From contig JANBPK010001062.1 of NCBI GenBank assembly GCA_027579435.1, positions 16,476 through 80,475 on the forward strand: a stretch of 64,000 nt of DNA, given 5' to 3'. The position numbers were made by a program, and so were the translations under genes. How positions within the stretch are numbered: position 1 is the stretch's first letter; every line of letters begins with the position of its first letter. Source of the DNA: Candolleomyces eurysporus (lineage: Eukaryota; Basidiomycota; Agaricomycetes; Agaricales; Psathyrellaceae). This document shows, piece by piece, positions 36,328 through 47,631 of this stretch. The notes below the pieces were generated by a model. That model saw only the letters and a list, made by a program, of their open reading frames with translations. It did not search any database and was not told the DNA's origin.

Positions 36328-38577
36328 ATGAACCCAAAGTCACCCAAAGATCGCTCCAAGTCTTTCTTTCGGCTTCCGTGGCTTAGCAAACGACGTGCCA
36401 AAGAAAATGCCGTTGTTCCTGCCAGTGTTCCCCCTGCGGAGCCCACGCCAGTGGTGGGGAGTTCGAGCCAAAGTTCGGTGGTGACTCCAGAGCCTAGCGG
36501 CGCCCTCCAGCCATTTACTAGTCCTTTGTCCTCAGAGCTTGCTCAGCCGGTGAATGCGACATCGATTTTTCCTAACGCGAATAATGTGCATTTGGACCGC
36601 TTCCAATATATTGAGGCGTCGAACATAGTGATGAACTCGAGCTCTAACGATGGTGAGTGGTTCATTGCTCAAGTGGATGTGTTTAGCATATCTGCGAAAA
36701 TAGGCTGGAAGCTTCTGCTGGAGAACACCGCGCCCAATGCCCTACACGACTCAAGGCAGCGGTTCGATCCTCCCAAATGCGATGAAGACACTCGCGTCGA
36801 GGTTATCGACGAAATCGTGAACTGGATACAGGATCGCGACTCGCCTCAGCGCCTGCTATGCATGACAGGTGCTGCAGGAGCCGGCAAATCCGCTCTACAG
36901 CAAACAATCGCAGAGACCTGTGAATCGAATGACACCCTTGGCTCTGCATATTTCTTCTCAGCATCCGATTCCACACGCAATACAATCACAACCGTTATCC
37001 CCACTATCGCATACCAGCTAGGACTGAAGAATCCCGTTCTCAAATCTATGATCAATTCGGCCATAGAGGAAGACCCTCTGATATTTTCCAAGTCGTTACA
37101 AGTCCAGACGATGGCCTTGATCGTGAAACCCGTCGGCCGTATTTGTGGAAGGACAGATGCCAGCGCCCTTCCGCACGCAATCCTCATCGACGGCCTCGAC
37201 GAGTGTAGAAATGAAGGGCAGCAAACAGAGCTCTTGACCGTCATCAAAACCTGTTTCCTCAACAACTCCAACCTCCCCTTCCGCATTTTCCTCGCTAGCA
37301 GACCAGAATTAGCAATCCGCACAGAGCTGGAACCAGGCGGCTGTCTCCACGAAAAGGTGTACCATATCCACCTCAACGACCAGTACGACGCGACCGACGA
37401 TATCAGTCGATACCTCTGGAGGAGGTTGCGCGATATAGGGAGAAGAAGCCGGGACCCTCGAGCAAGATCTGCTGAATGGCCCGATTCACTCATCGTGGAA
37501 CGGATCGTAACAGCTGCGTCCGGTCAATTCATCTTCGCTGCCACCGTCATCAAATACATTTCGGAGCCTCGAGGCTCTCCCGTCGACCGACTCGAGACGG
37601 TTGTAACATGGACGGACTGGCTCACCAGCAAAACGAAATCGTTCGAGGTTCTCGACGTCATCTACGCCCAAGTTTTGTCCACTGCCAAATCGGCCTACGA
37701 AGCTGTGGATACCAACGAGAAGCACGATTTCCTCCTCCTTCTGAACGCTCACGCAGCCAACGTTTATGGACCCGATACCGTTTCCGTAGACGTTTTCGAC
37801 AGAGTGCTCGGATTGGGAAACAAGACGCACGAATTGCTCATATCCGACCTTCATTCTCTAGTGACGACCAAAGTCACCAAACCGGGCGAAGGCGAGAACT
37901 CCCAGACGAAACTCCATTTCTACCACAAGTCCTTCCTGGATTTCATGGACGCTGAAGAGAGGGCTAAAGACCTATATGTCAACCCGGAACGTGTCCATGC
38001 ACACGTTGCTGCGTGCTGCGTGAAGCACATACGCGATTATTCGTCACGTTTCGGTACGTGTTATATCCTACCTTTCCTCTGCACGTTGAAAGAGACAATC
38101 CTAATGAGAGATACGTTTAGTTCCACCTTCAACCGACTCAGGGTACCTAAGCAAAGAAAATGCCGACGATCACGAATTCATCCTCATTGCATACAAAAAG
38201 CTCAAGCGTGCTCTGGAAGGACTGGCCAGGACAAATCTCGAAGCGACCAAGCAGTTACTCATGGAGCTGACTCGTGGACGTGGATGGGAGAAGTTTGATC
38301 ATTGGATCTTACACCAGTTGAGGTCGAGGAAGGATAATAAGTGGGGCTTGGCGTTTGGGGTCTCGGAAGAGTTTGAACCATTTTCGAGGCTTCTAGACCA
38401 GTTGGAGGACAACTTCGAGGTATGTAACAGGCCGTCCTCTGATTACCTTCGTAAACCTGAAATCGACGCTGACGGGCTGGCTAGACTGGACAAGACCCTG
38501 AATTCGACTCGTTATTCCTAAACATGAAAACGTATGTTGACAAATGGGTGGACGAGATGCGGGATCTGGTTGTGTAG
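36328..38577 (+). CDS. NLR-5: NACHT-domain STAND NTPase
   Basis: Four exons (36328-36652, 36704-38053, 38121-38419, 38485-38577) give 688 aa. The first intron is 51 nt and in frame, so an unspliced reading is possible; paralogues show it is an intron. The N-terminus is basic (MNPKSPKDRSKSFFRLPWL), then Pro/Ser-rich, ending in the motif FPNANNVHLDRFQYIEA. The NACHT core has Walker A GAAGAGKS, FFSASDSTRN, Walker B AILIDGLDEC and FLASRPE. The tail motif is shortened to LTRGRGWEKFD. An in-frame ATG at 36157 would lengthen the N-terminus into the FBX-3 promoter and is not favoured. It is divergent from FBX-3 and converges on the PEX8-like gene with only 21 bp between stop codons. Confidence 0.85.
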
Positions 38578-38598
38578 AAGCCCCCCTCGTCTTGTCAA

Positions 38599-41500
38599 CT
38601 ACAATCTAGCTCTAGACGAACTCCCAACCTTCTCCACCATATCCGTCTTTGCTTTCTCGGGTTCACCGTCTTCTGCTGAACCCTTCGCAGCCGCACCTTC
38701 CACACCGTGGTGACCCCCCTCAGTGTCCCCGACCACAGCCAAAAGCGCGGCACGATGTTCGTACCACCATGCCATCGCATACCCTTTCTCTCTATCACCC
38801 ATGCCCTCTAGTATTTCTCCGAATAAGGCTTCTACGAGTTCGCGTTTTCTCTTCGTCGTCGTTCCCGTTGTTGTCATCGCCGACGGTAGTGTTGGTGTCG
38901 ATTCTATGTATGTTGATGCTGTAGTAGGTTTGACAGTAATAATAATCTTATACACCTCCTCTAAAGCTTTGCCCAACAACTTCAAAGGGAGCGCCGAAAG
39001 CGTTGAGATGAGCGTAAGGTGAAGTCTATGCACCCGGTTCGGACTGGTGTCTTCGTCTCGTGTCGCAGCTCGACCCTTGCCTTTGCCTTTACCAGGGTCG
39101 TTATTGGTGAGTTCGTTGGTGGTGAGCCGGCTCAGAGTATCCAGCAAAAGCTGTACGCAGTACCAAGCCAACGAGAACGTCTCGTCATAGCCCACTCCAT
39201 CAGGTGCAGTGGCACTTGCGCATGCGCTCCGGACGAGGGCTGTATATGCCATTCGGAGTTGGGGGGTGGTTAGTTTGCCGTCGACCGAGTTCTGTATGCA
39301 TGAATTAGTCTCCAATTGAATTTTCCGTTTTCAAAAAGGTTTTAAGAGGGAGAATAGAATGGGGAAGGGAAGATAACGACAGGGAGTAATACGCACATCA
39401 ACCAAGCACCCCGCATAAAATGGTACAAGCATCTTCACAAACTCCGTTGAGATCATCGTCTTCTTCGGCCCTCCTCTCTTCTTACTTCTAGGATGTGCGT
39501 TCGATCTTCCCCTTGATTCGGAGGACGAAGGACCCGAACGATCGCTCTCTGCTGCAGCCCGGTCGCGCAGTTGCTGCCCAGGACTCATCGATCTGACTTT
39601 GTTAAACCATGCAAACATGGCGTCAGCCGAGTCGCCATTGCCATCCAAACATTGGGCTGGGTAGGAACGCTGGGATTGTTGCAGCTGTTGCTGTTGCTGG
39701 GCATGACACGCGAATATAGCGAGGACAGTCGAATGTGCAGATTCGAACGTTTCTCGATGCGATGCGTCGAAGAGGTGTCTGTTACCAAAAGTAGTTGGAT
39801 TAGGTCCATATAGAGAGATATGGAGAGCACGACTGACGGATAGCAAACGCCCCACACCCAATTCCGAATACACTCATCACCAAGCACAGGGACCAACTGC
39901 TCGATACTTGCAAGCGCAAACGCCTCTTTCGCCTGTCGAAACGCAACGTTCCCTTCACCCTTTTGTGCTTTCAAGGCTCTGCAGACTTCTTCGACGTATG
40001 CTTCCGCTTTCGGGCTGTTGTTACTGCCTTGACTTCCACCTTCGCCTTCTCCTCCACTACCTATAGCAGCGGAGGAGGACAACGCGTCGGAAAAGGAGGA
40101 TGGTGACGAGGAAGAGGAGGGTGAAGCGAGAATATCCAACGCCAGATAAAATGTCTTCTTAAGCTCCTTGAACCCGGTCGAACTTGTGCTCGTCACTCCC
40201 CCGAACTGCGATATCACAAAAGCAAGGTGAGATAGGGTGTATAGAGTTTCAAGGGCAAATGACGAAGAAGAAGGAACTTGATGGGAAGAATTGGTTTTGA
40301 TGATGGTGGTGGTGATAGCAGGTGGAGGGATGTAAACAGCTGCGGAAAGCGCAGAGTCGGACACCATTATTATGGTGAATAAGAGTGTTTTGAGGATCGA
40401 CCACACGGACTTGGAGAGGGCTTTCGTGTCGGGAGCTGTCCAAAATAATTCATGTTAGAATCACTGACACACTACAACCAGAGTTAAAAGGAAGGTTACC
40501 AACTCACCAATCTCAGCATCCGAAACGCTCGCCAACGAAGTCGAAATCCAGTCCCTCTCCACTTTCTTCGCCATGTCCCTCAAAGCCTCGAGACAGTGCT
40601 CCACGGCTCGCATGTGTTCGTCCAAATGGGATGAAGGTAGGTCCAGGAGCAGAGCCAGGACGTTGGCTGTAAACCGAGCGATAGAGGATATGGATGCAGT
40701 GAGGGGCGAAGTCTTGATGGAATGGATGGTTTGAGCAAATGCTGAGGAGGGGGAGATATGGACACGGTTATCCGGTGTCAGAGTAACCGAAGCCGACACT
40801 GAAGACAAGAAAGTCCCCGACTTGAACGTCGCACATATCGTCGACGTGAGGATCTGCGAGAGCATGGGTAGCGGCAGAACCTTCAGTTTATCTTGCGGAA
40901 TGAGAGGGAAGGACTGTGAGGCGAATATTAACGCCATAGAAAGCAAGTCTATGAAGGCATAAGTCAGCATCCTAGAGAGACCAAGGGAAAAGACGGACGG
41001 AAACGCACCTTGGCCTGCAGGCTGAAATTCCTTCTCCCACTCTTCAACTCCATGCGCCGACGCCCCAGACGCAAAGCTAAACGCATAAGCGTCCATAACC
41101 TCCGCAAGAGCCACAATATCTTCATCCTCCACCACCCCTCTCGCTCCGGGGATCTCGAACCTCACCGGGGCCGTCTCCGTCCCCGTCGCAGTCTCCTTCG
41201 AGTTCGAGGCCGACGAAGAGCTGCCGTTGCTGGGATTTCTGGCATGCAGCCGAACATCCTCAACGCCCAACAGCAGCCCATTGCAGCTCGCCAGCCTAAG
41301 CACCGGATCCCCGCCCTGCAACCCTCTAACGACGTCCTTCACCCACGTATCCATCGCCGAACTCAAACTCTGCTTGAACAGCCCTTCTAGGCGACCCAAT
41401 TTCTCTTCTTCCTTGGAGAGCGCAGTGAACTTGAGGTGCACCGCATGTCTGAAAGCTGTGGAGAGTGTGTTGAGCTTGTTGTATGTAAGAGGTTGAGAGA

Positions 41501-41666
41501 TGAAGTAGGGTGACGAGATGGCAGTGGCTGCTAGCGGCGTTGGGAGAGGTGAGAGAGTGGCAAGGTGGTGTGAGAGGGCTCCTTGGATCGTTTGAGGTGC
41601 TAGGGTTGTGTTTGGGTTGTGCAGATGGTTGAGAAGGAGTGTGTATCCTCGGTCTTGAGCAGCCAT
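38599..41666 (-). CDS. pex8: PEX8-like intraperoxisomal peroxin
   Basis: Five exons on the minus strand (41666-41009, 40948-40508, 40435-39838, 39778-39397, 39291-38599) give 923 aa. Pex8 is a peroxisomal peroxin that works on the lumenal side in matrix-protein import, bridging docking and RING complexes. The call rests on overall pattern: a long helical protein with early YTLLLNHLHNP, a central LLSMALIFASQSFPLIP, and near the C-terminus LVPFYAGCLVD, TTPQLRMAYTALVRSAC and MAWWYEHRAALLAV, which I recall as the conserved end of fungal Pex8. The last three residues are Ala-Arg-Leu, a good PTS1 signal, as expected for Pex8. Low-complexity Ser, Gly and Gln stretches interrupt the middle. Family membership is likely, not certain; a profile search would settle it. 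Confidence 0.72.
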
Positions 41667-41889
41667 TATGTGGTGGAGGAAGAGATGGAAATATGATGGA
41701 AATAGGCTCCGGGAAACGGTAACGCGGGGAAGAATCACAAGCCGGAGGTCCGATCAATTGGACAGACGCCGGTCAACTGGAGTAGAGTATGCAAGAGTAG
41801 GTTGGTATTATGTTGTGTTGCGTGTGTACAGATGCAGCGACTATGGTACAAGATTCCTTCCTTTGAGGGTATACAGTATGCTATGAATT

Positions 41890-43170
41890 TCAATCGCTCG
41901 TGAGTTCATCATCGCCCGCATCCTCCGGTGCATCACTCCCAAACTAGAGAACCAAAGCAGAAAATCAGTAATCAACTCTTGGAACCGACTGAATAGAACT
42001 GACCTCGGTCTTCCACTCTTGCATTGCTCTCCGTGTTTCCTGCAGGAGACTATCCCCCATATCATCTTCATCACCTCCAAAGCCCGTCTGTTCGCATAGC
42101 AAACAACAGGCTCTCGATAGGGAATACTCTTTACTTCCAATCGCATCGGCCAACTTGATGTTATTCCGTCCACACTCAATCTTATACCTCCTCACGGCAT
42201 CTGCCATGACCAAGTCGAATCGACTTAGACATTCCTCTGCTTGTTGTACGGCAACCTCCATCCGGGCGTCTGTCGAACTGTCCTGCGACTCCTCGATGAT
42301 GGTCATGGTTGCGGGGTATTGCGAAGAAGATTTGGGGCGACTGGAGGACGTGGCGGAGTCAGGGGACCTGTGTGACCATCTGTCGTGGTGCGAGTCGACT
42401 TCCGAGATGAATTCGTCCATGAGTTGGTAGAGAATGGTGAATGAGAGTCGGCCGAGGCCTGTCACTCGTTTTCGTGTTCCGGGTACTTTCGAACCGAGAA
42501 GGTTCTGGTCGTGCAGAAGAGGTTGACGTTAGGGGATGGATGGAGAAGGTATTGCTTGATGACGGGACATACCTCAATGGCTGTCACCACGAATTCGAAT
42601 TCTTGAAGCCACTCGAGGTACAGCTCGGTTTCAAGTATCTTTTCCTTTGCTTTGTCGAGTCTGGTCTTCACCGAGCTCTTTACACGGAAGAGAATCTTTT
42701 GAATGAGTGCCAGTCCGTCACGTTCCGCTATTCATGCCATTGTCAACGCTCGACCTCACTCAAGGCTACGTATAGAGGACTCACACCGGGGGAACAACTT
42801 GACATCCTTAATAACTTGAGCATCGAGAGCCGTATTCGAGTTACATCTTCGCAGAACAGAAGTCAAGTCATACTCGTCTAGGGACAATGTGCGACGGCCT
42901 GGAGAAACAGTGGCGTCAGACCAGGTCATCGTACGTTGTAGACAAACAAAACTGACGACTCTTGCTAGGAGACCCTGTTATAGGCGACGAGCTGACGACT
43001 GTACTGCTTCCCGGGGATCCGAAATGGTCATCGACGCTACTGAAACGAAACCTCTTGCTAGGTGGGGTCCAAGGGTCCTCAGTGTCACTCGAATTGCACA
43101 CATCATGAAGCTTGGACGCTGTCCGCTTGAAACCCCTCCTTATGGGAGTCGAGAACGACGAGGACGACAT
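41890..43170 (-). CDS. Uncharacterised, probably nuclear protein with CDK-type sites
   Basis: Five exons on the minus strand (43170-42957, 42898-42785, 42727-42573, 42504-42004, 41943-41890) give 345 aa. I do not recognise the family. The N-terminus is basic with several proline-directed sites followed by basic residues (TPIRRGFKR, TPPSKRF, SPSKS), like cyclin-dependent kinase substrates. Residues about 105-165 form a probable helical or coiled segment (KSSVKTRLDKAKEKILETELYLEWLQ). A second conserved-looking part holds GLGRLSFTILYQLMDEFI and an acidic C-terminus follows (DAGDDELTSD). Its upstream region has five ACGCG cores in 66 bp, the MBF/MCB type of site linked to G1/S transcription in fungi. 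Together this hints at a replication or cell-cycle role, as inference only. Confidence 0.65.
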
Positions 43171-43744
43171 ATGGAATGATGAGAGGAGGGAAGGGGAACA
43201 ATGGAGGGTAGGGAGAGCGTGTCACAAACAAACAGAGGGACGATGACTGTGATGGCGGCATCTATTTTGGACATGTTTGGCGCGTATCGCGTCGATAAAC
43301 GAGGTCACGTGGGTAACGCGCTAATTCACGGGGCGCGTGTCACGCGATCGACCAGCAGGGAAGGAGGAGCCCCTGTCCAGCTCTCCCTCAGAGGACAAAC
43401 AGTCGGGGAGGTTGGCCAGCTCCTCCTCGCGACCATATGGCCAAGGTAGCGCCCGACAACGCCCATGTAGGCGCTTGAAGTCAACAGTGCTGGCGACGGT
43501 GGTCACGGAGCGTGGTGATGAGCTCTGCCGACGGCTGCTTTTGCCTCTTTTGTCTTCTCGTACGAGCCTCATTGCAGATGTCTCCAACTTCATTGAATTG
43601 TTGGACGTCCGATACCGCCAGCGCCCATTCTTGTGATAGGTTCCAAGAGACCTCAATGCCTGCGCGTGGTCGCTGAAACGCAAGGATATCACTATAAATT
43701 GTCTCCGGAATGGAGTCCTCAATTGACCCAGGTATGCCCTCGTC
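43171..43744. other. Divergent intergenic region with promoter elements
   Basis: This 574 bp separates the probable cell-cycle gene (-) from the F-box gene (+). Besides the MCB cluster it holds a CACGTG E-box at 43306-43311. A minus-strand frame through it shows no domain. Confidence 0.5.
43281..43346. promoter_or_regulatory. Cluster of MCB (ACGCG) sites
   Basis: Five ACGCG/CGCGT cores fall at 43281-43285, 43288-43292, 43316-43320, 43334-43338 and 43342-43346. They sit 110-175 bp upstream of the minus-strand gene starting at 43170. In ascomycetes such clusters bind MBF for G1/S expression; the same role here is inference. Confidence 0.5.
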
Positions 43745-44764
43745 ATGTTTATTAGAGCGCTCTTCTCTTATCTCGTCCCTCGTCCAGAAATCAAGTGGGT
43801 TGGATCATGCATCTTTGTAGTCTCCATCGTCTACACCTTCCTCATCTCCCGGTTGACCGTCACCCCCACTCCCATCGATATCATCCCCACCCCCGATATC
43901 AAACGCGCCAAACGACTGCGGCGCATCCACCAAGAATTCGAAGCTAGGCAGCGAAGAATCCGCAAGGGACCTTTCCCCATTGCCGAGCTTCCACCCGAAC
44001 TCACCCTCCAGATCTTGGGGCATTGCGCCGAATCCCAATCCACGGTCGCGAATTTAGTGTTGGTGTCCAGACGGGTTCAGGCTTTGACATACGAAGCATG
44101 TCTCCCTGGGATGGCGATCCGACTTGTTGGAGAGCAGCAAGTCGAGTCCTTTGACCGATTCCTCCTTTCTAAATCCCACCTCCTGCCCTACATCCACAAT
44201 CTCTGGGTTACGCCGCTCCAGGAAAAGTACTACCCGGCAGCCATCCGCATTTTGAAGAAATGCACAAACGTTCGGTCGTTGGCCGTGAACGGGAGGTTGT
44301 TGAAGGAGTCTGTCACTTCCCCATATATAGGCTATCGAATTCAGCACACGCATTGTCGGTCCTTGGCCCTCCTCCATACGTCAAGCGAAGGCTGGGCATC
44401 TCTCTTCGCCCCTAGCGCCCACCAGTTCTTGGAGCAGATTACGCATCTAAGAATCGTAGGCGACCGAATCCCGGTGGAATTCAACTTCCCGTTACCCAAC
44501 CTCCGCTCGTTTTCTTACGTGCTCAACCGGAACGTGCCTAATCTTGCGTACGGAGAAAGGATCCTGAAGGACAAGGATGGTTTCCCCAACCTGCACACGG
44601 TCGTGTTGACTGGGGAACGCAGAGGGAAGGGTAGAGGTGCCCGGATCACAAAGCTGAAGGAAACGAAATTGTTCGTGTTTGAAGTCCCGGCTGAACGGAC
44701 GGATATGCTTATGTGGTGCGATAACACGCATGGGAAGGGGTTTTGGCAGCTCTGCGCCAAATAA
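43745..44764 (+). CDS. Membrane-anchored F-box protein
   Basis: A single exon encodes 339 aa. Residues about 19-35 (VGSCIFVVSIVYTFLIS) form a likely membrane helix or signal anchor. A basic linker (KRAKRLRRIHQEFEARQRR) follows. An F-box lies near residues 78-112 (IAELPPELTLQILGHCAE...VANLVLVSRRVQALTYEA). The remainder has leucine-rich segments (LHTVVL, ITHLRIVGD, NLRSFSYVL) like the irregular repeats of mushroom F-box proteins. It would recruit a target to an SCF ligase, perhaps at a membrane. It lacks the propeller-like tail of FBX-1 to FBX-5 and is not a close relative. Absence of introns is unusual in this window. Confidence 0.75.
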   Translation: MFIRALFSYLVPRPEIKWVGSCIFVVSIVYTFLISRLTVTPTPIDIIPTPDIKRAKRLRRIHQEFEARQRRIRKGPFPIAELPPELTLQILGHCAESQSTVANLVLVSRRVQALTYEACLPGMAIRLVGEQQVESFDRFLLSKSHLLPYIHNLWVTPLQEKYYPAAIRILKKCTNVRSLAVNGRLLKESVTSPYIGYRIQHTHCRSLALLHTSSEGWASLFAPSAHQFLEQITHLRIVGDRIPVEFNFPLPNLRSFSYVLNRNVPNLAYGERILKDKDGFPNLHTVVLTGERRGKGRGARITKLKETKLFVFEVPAERTDMLMWCDNTHGKGFWQLCAK

Positions 44765-45061
44765 CAGACTTTCTATCGTCCATCTAGACTACATTTGGAC
44801 TATGTACACTAGCATTCAATGTTGTATCACTACTATTATCAGACAGATAAGGCGGCCGGCAAAAACCGGAAGAGGCGCAGAGCGGACCAGTGTACGTAAA
44901 TAAAGCTATATCAAGAGGTCTAGCCAATCTTTCGGCTTCTCCCCCTCTCAGTGTGACCCCACCCAACTCCAACGACGACCAGCGACGCTGTAAACGACAC
45001 TACCACAAATCCGACTCGGACGCCCCGCACTCTAAACCCCGCGCAGTTGCGGGGCAGGGAT

Positions 45062-46533
45062 ATGGGAGGAGCTCGTCAGGGTAAATGGACAGCAAACAGC
45101 ATGATCGGTAAGCACTGGAACATTTTTTCTTTTCAGGGAGGTGAGGTTAATGGTGTCGGTTCGTGGCGTCGTGCAGCTGGGGCTGGCGGTGGCTTAGTAG
45201 CTAGCATCGCGACATGCCCTCTCGATGTTGTCAAGACTAAATTGCAGGCCCAGAGAGCGGTGCAAGGGCAGGTCGGATATCAGGGGACGTTCGGTACGTC
45301 TGGTTTCGCTTCTTGCCCACCGGCTGGCTGCAGGCACCCGGGTGTGAAGCAGAAGAAGACGGGAACGGAAGGAACTGACGGCTCTTTTGCTTCTCGTTCT
45401 TATAGAGACCGTCAAGTATATTCTTCGACAAAATGGTCTTCGAGGACTTTATCGCGGGCTTGGTCCCACCATTCTTGGTTATCTACCCACCTGGGCCATT
45501 TATTTCGCGGTTTACGATGGGATCAAGACGTATTTTGGGTCTCCACCACCTGGAACCAGCGCTCACGAACGTGAACGTATATATCCGGCGGCTCAGGTCA
45601 AGGGGTACCAGCCCGTTATGCGGGAGCATCCGTGGAGCTTGCATATACTGTCAGCTATGACGGCCGGGGCGACCAGTACGATTTGTACGAACCCTTTGTG
45701 GGTTATCAAGACGAGGTTCATGGTACGCTTCCATCGTATTTTGGTGTCCTGTGGTGCGCATGGGCTCATCGGAGATGTTTTGGTGTTTTAGACCCAACTC
45801 CCCGGTGAAGTTCGTTATCGGCATACACTGGACGCCGCCAGGACTATCTATCGGACTGAAGGTCTGAGCGCGTTCTACCGCGGTCTTTTGCCCAGTCTAC
45901 TCGGTATCCTCCACGTCGCGGTTCAGTTCCCTCTCTATGAGCAGCTCAAGATTTGGGCCAGTGCGTATCTATATCCTTTTTTTCCCTTTCCGTTGATGCG
46001 TGGACTTGTACGCTTATGTGTCCGCCGCATCTCATCCTTCTCCGAGCCCCGAGTATCCATCCGGGCATCCTCTGAGTCACTCACTAATCATCATTTTTTT
46101 CTTTCTGTTTTTAGGAGGCAATTCGGACAAACCATTATCGAGCAACGCCATCTTGGGGTGCTCTGCCATCGCCAAGATGACCGCATCCATTGCGACGTAC
46201 CCGCACGAAGTCATCCGAACGCGATTGCAAACTCAGCGGAGGCCTCTAGCGGATGATATGTCCTCCGATGGGATTGTCAAGCAGTATCACCATAAAAAGG
46301 GTGTTGTGTATATCACGAAGAAGATGATTAGGAAAGAAGGGTGGAGGGCGTTGTATAAGGGGTTGTCGGTTAATCTTATAAGGACTGTGCCTAATAGTGC
46401 GGTGACGATGTTAACGTGAGTCCTACTCATTCATTCGTATTCCCAACCTGCATGGATGACGGCTGATTGGTTTTCTTTTTGTAGATATGAGTTGTTGATG
46501 AGGCACTTGGCGAATAAACGGCCTTCGTCATAG
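45062..46533 (+). CDS. Mitochondrial carrier, NAD/folate/pyrimidine-nucleotide type (SLC25)
   Basis: Well-supported exons are 45141-45293, 45406-45722, 45792-45960, 46115-46415 and 46485-46533. The 5' end is less sure: the frame is open from ATG 45062, and either a 60 nt intron (45081-45140) or none is possible; the spliced form gives 335 aa. Three mitochondrial-carrier repeats show the PxD/ExxK/R signature: CPLDVVKTKLQAQ, NPLWVIKTRFM and YPHEVIRTRLQTQ. The NPLWV tryptophan form and the GLYRGLGPTILGYLPTWAIY segment are typical of the carrier branch that moves NAD, folate or pyrimidine nucleotides across the inner membrane. The exact substrate cannot be read from the sequence. Confidence 0.85.
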
Positions 46534-47631
46534 CACAGGTTGCCTAGTGCTGCTGCGCCGGTTCATACGCTATTCACTTGTCCAACCTACTCCACTTCCC
46601 CACCCTCTTCGATCCCGACCCGACCCGACCGGACGTTGGCTCTACCGTTTTACCCTCCCGAACCATGCTGTATTTGTATCTCGACATAGAAACATATAAC
46701 GGGAGCACGCTCACGCGTTAGGGCACGACGAAAAATGGACGTTTAGACGAATGCTGATGAAGATGACGACCATTCCAATCAGATATCAGCCTTCATTCAC
46801 TCATTAAATTATCCAACCAAGTACCTCGCCAACTGACATAACCAGCCAAAGCTCGCCCGCCCTCGCACATGTATGCACGCCACCCACTCTTCCAGTTGAA
46901 GCTGCGCTTGCTCTGTCAATGACGACGAGGCTTGTCATGGGCAATTATATCACGCAGTGATAGTACGGCCGCGTGGGGTGGAGTTGCGACAAACAAACGC
47001 CCTTTGGAGATGCGGGAATGACAATGCTTGATTCCCGCACCTATTCAGCCCCTTGACTCGACTTTTGAAGACATGGCGCGTCCCCTNCCCCCCCAATGCT
47101 GGTACTTTCGTTCTGCTACCCTCACTTACTGACTGCCAACATCAGAACATTCAATATCTGTGTTCACTTAGCATTCCTCTTTTCCTCCTGTCGTACATAG
47201 TATATAGCATTTTTTCCNTTTTTTTTTACAAGGTGTCTTCGTATCGTATCGTATCATATTGTATCCTCGGGAGTACGTATCCGTTCAAATGGTCGGAAGG
47301 GGTGTCCTTCACACTGTGCGGTTATGTTAATTCCCCTTCATTCTCGACCACGATCCTGACGACTCTCCTCATACCTCAGTCTCGGAGGAGATCAGCTCCG
47401 TTCTATGAAACGCCTTGGCAAGGATTCGCTTCACATGCTAACCAGAGGCTGCTGACAATGGGCGCCTAACTTTTGACTGGCTTCGCCGCAGTCAGTCCAA
47501 TCTATCCAGTCTGTCCAGAGTCATGATGATGCAAGGTAGGCAGAGCCTCGTGGTTCTTGTTTAGCATAAATACCCCGTGGTCCCGTGAATGCCGTTCATT
47601 CCCCTTCGTTCATCTACCAGTGGCCTATCAA
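46534..47631. other. Intergenic, promoter of NLR-6
   Basis: No supported gene. Two Ns (47087, 47219) adjoin C and T homopolymers. A short CGTAT tandem repeat (three units) lies near 47240-47255. A CATAAATA element precedes NLR-6. Confidence 0.45.
47565..47572 (+). promoter_or_regulatory. TATA-like element of NLR-6
   Basis: CATAAATA lies about 65 bp upstream of the NLR-6 start at 47632 and supports that start over the upstream in-frame codon at 47557. Confidence 0.45.
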
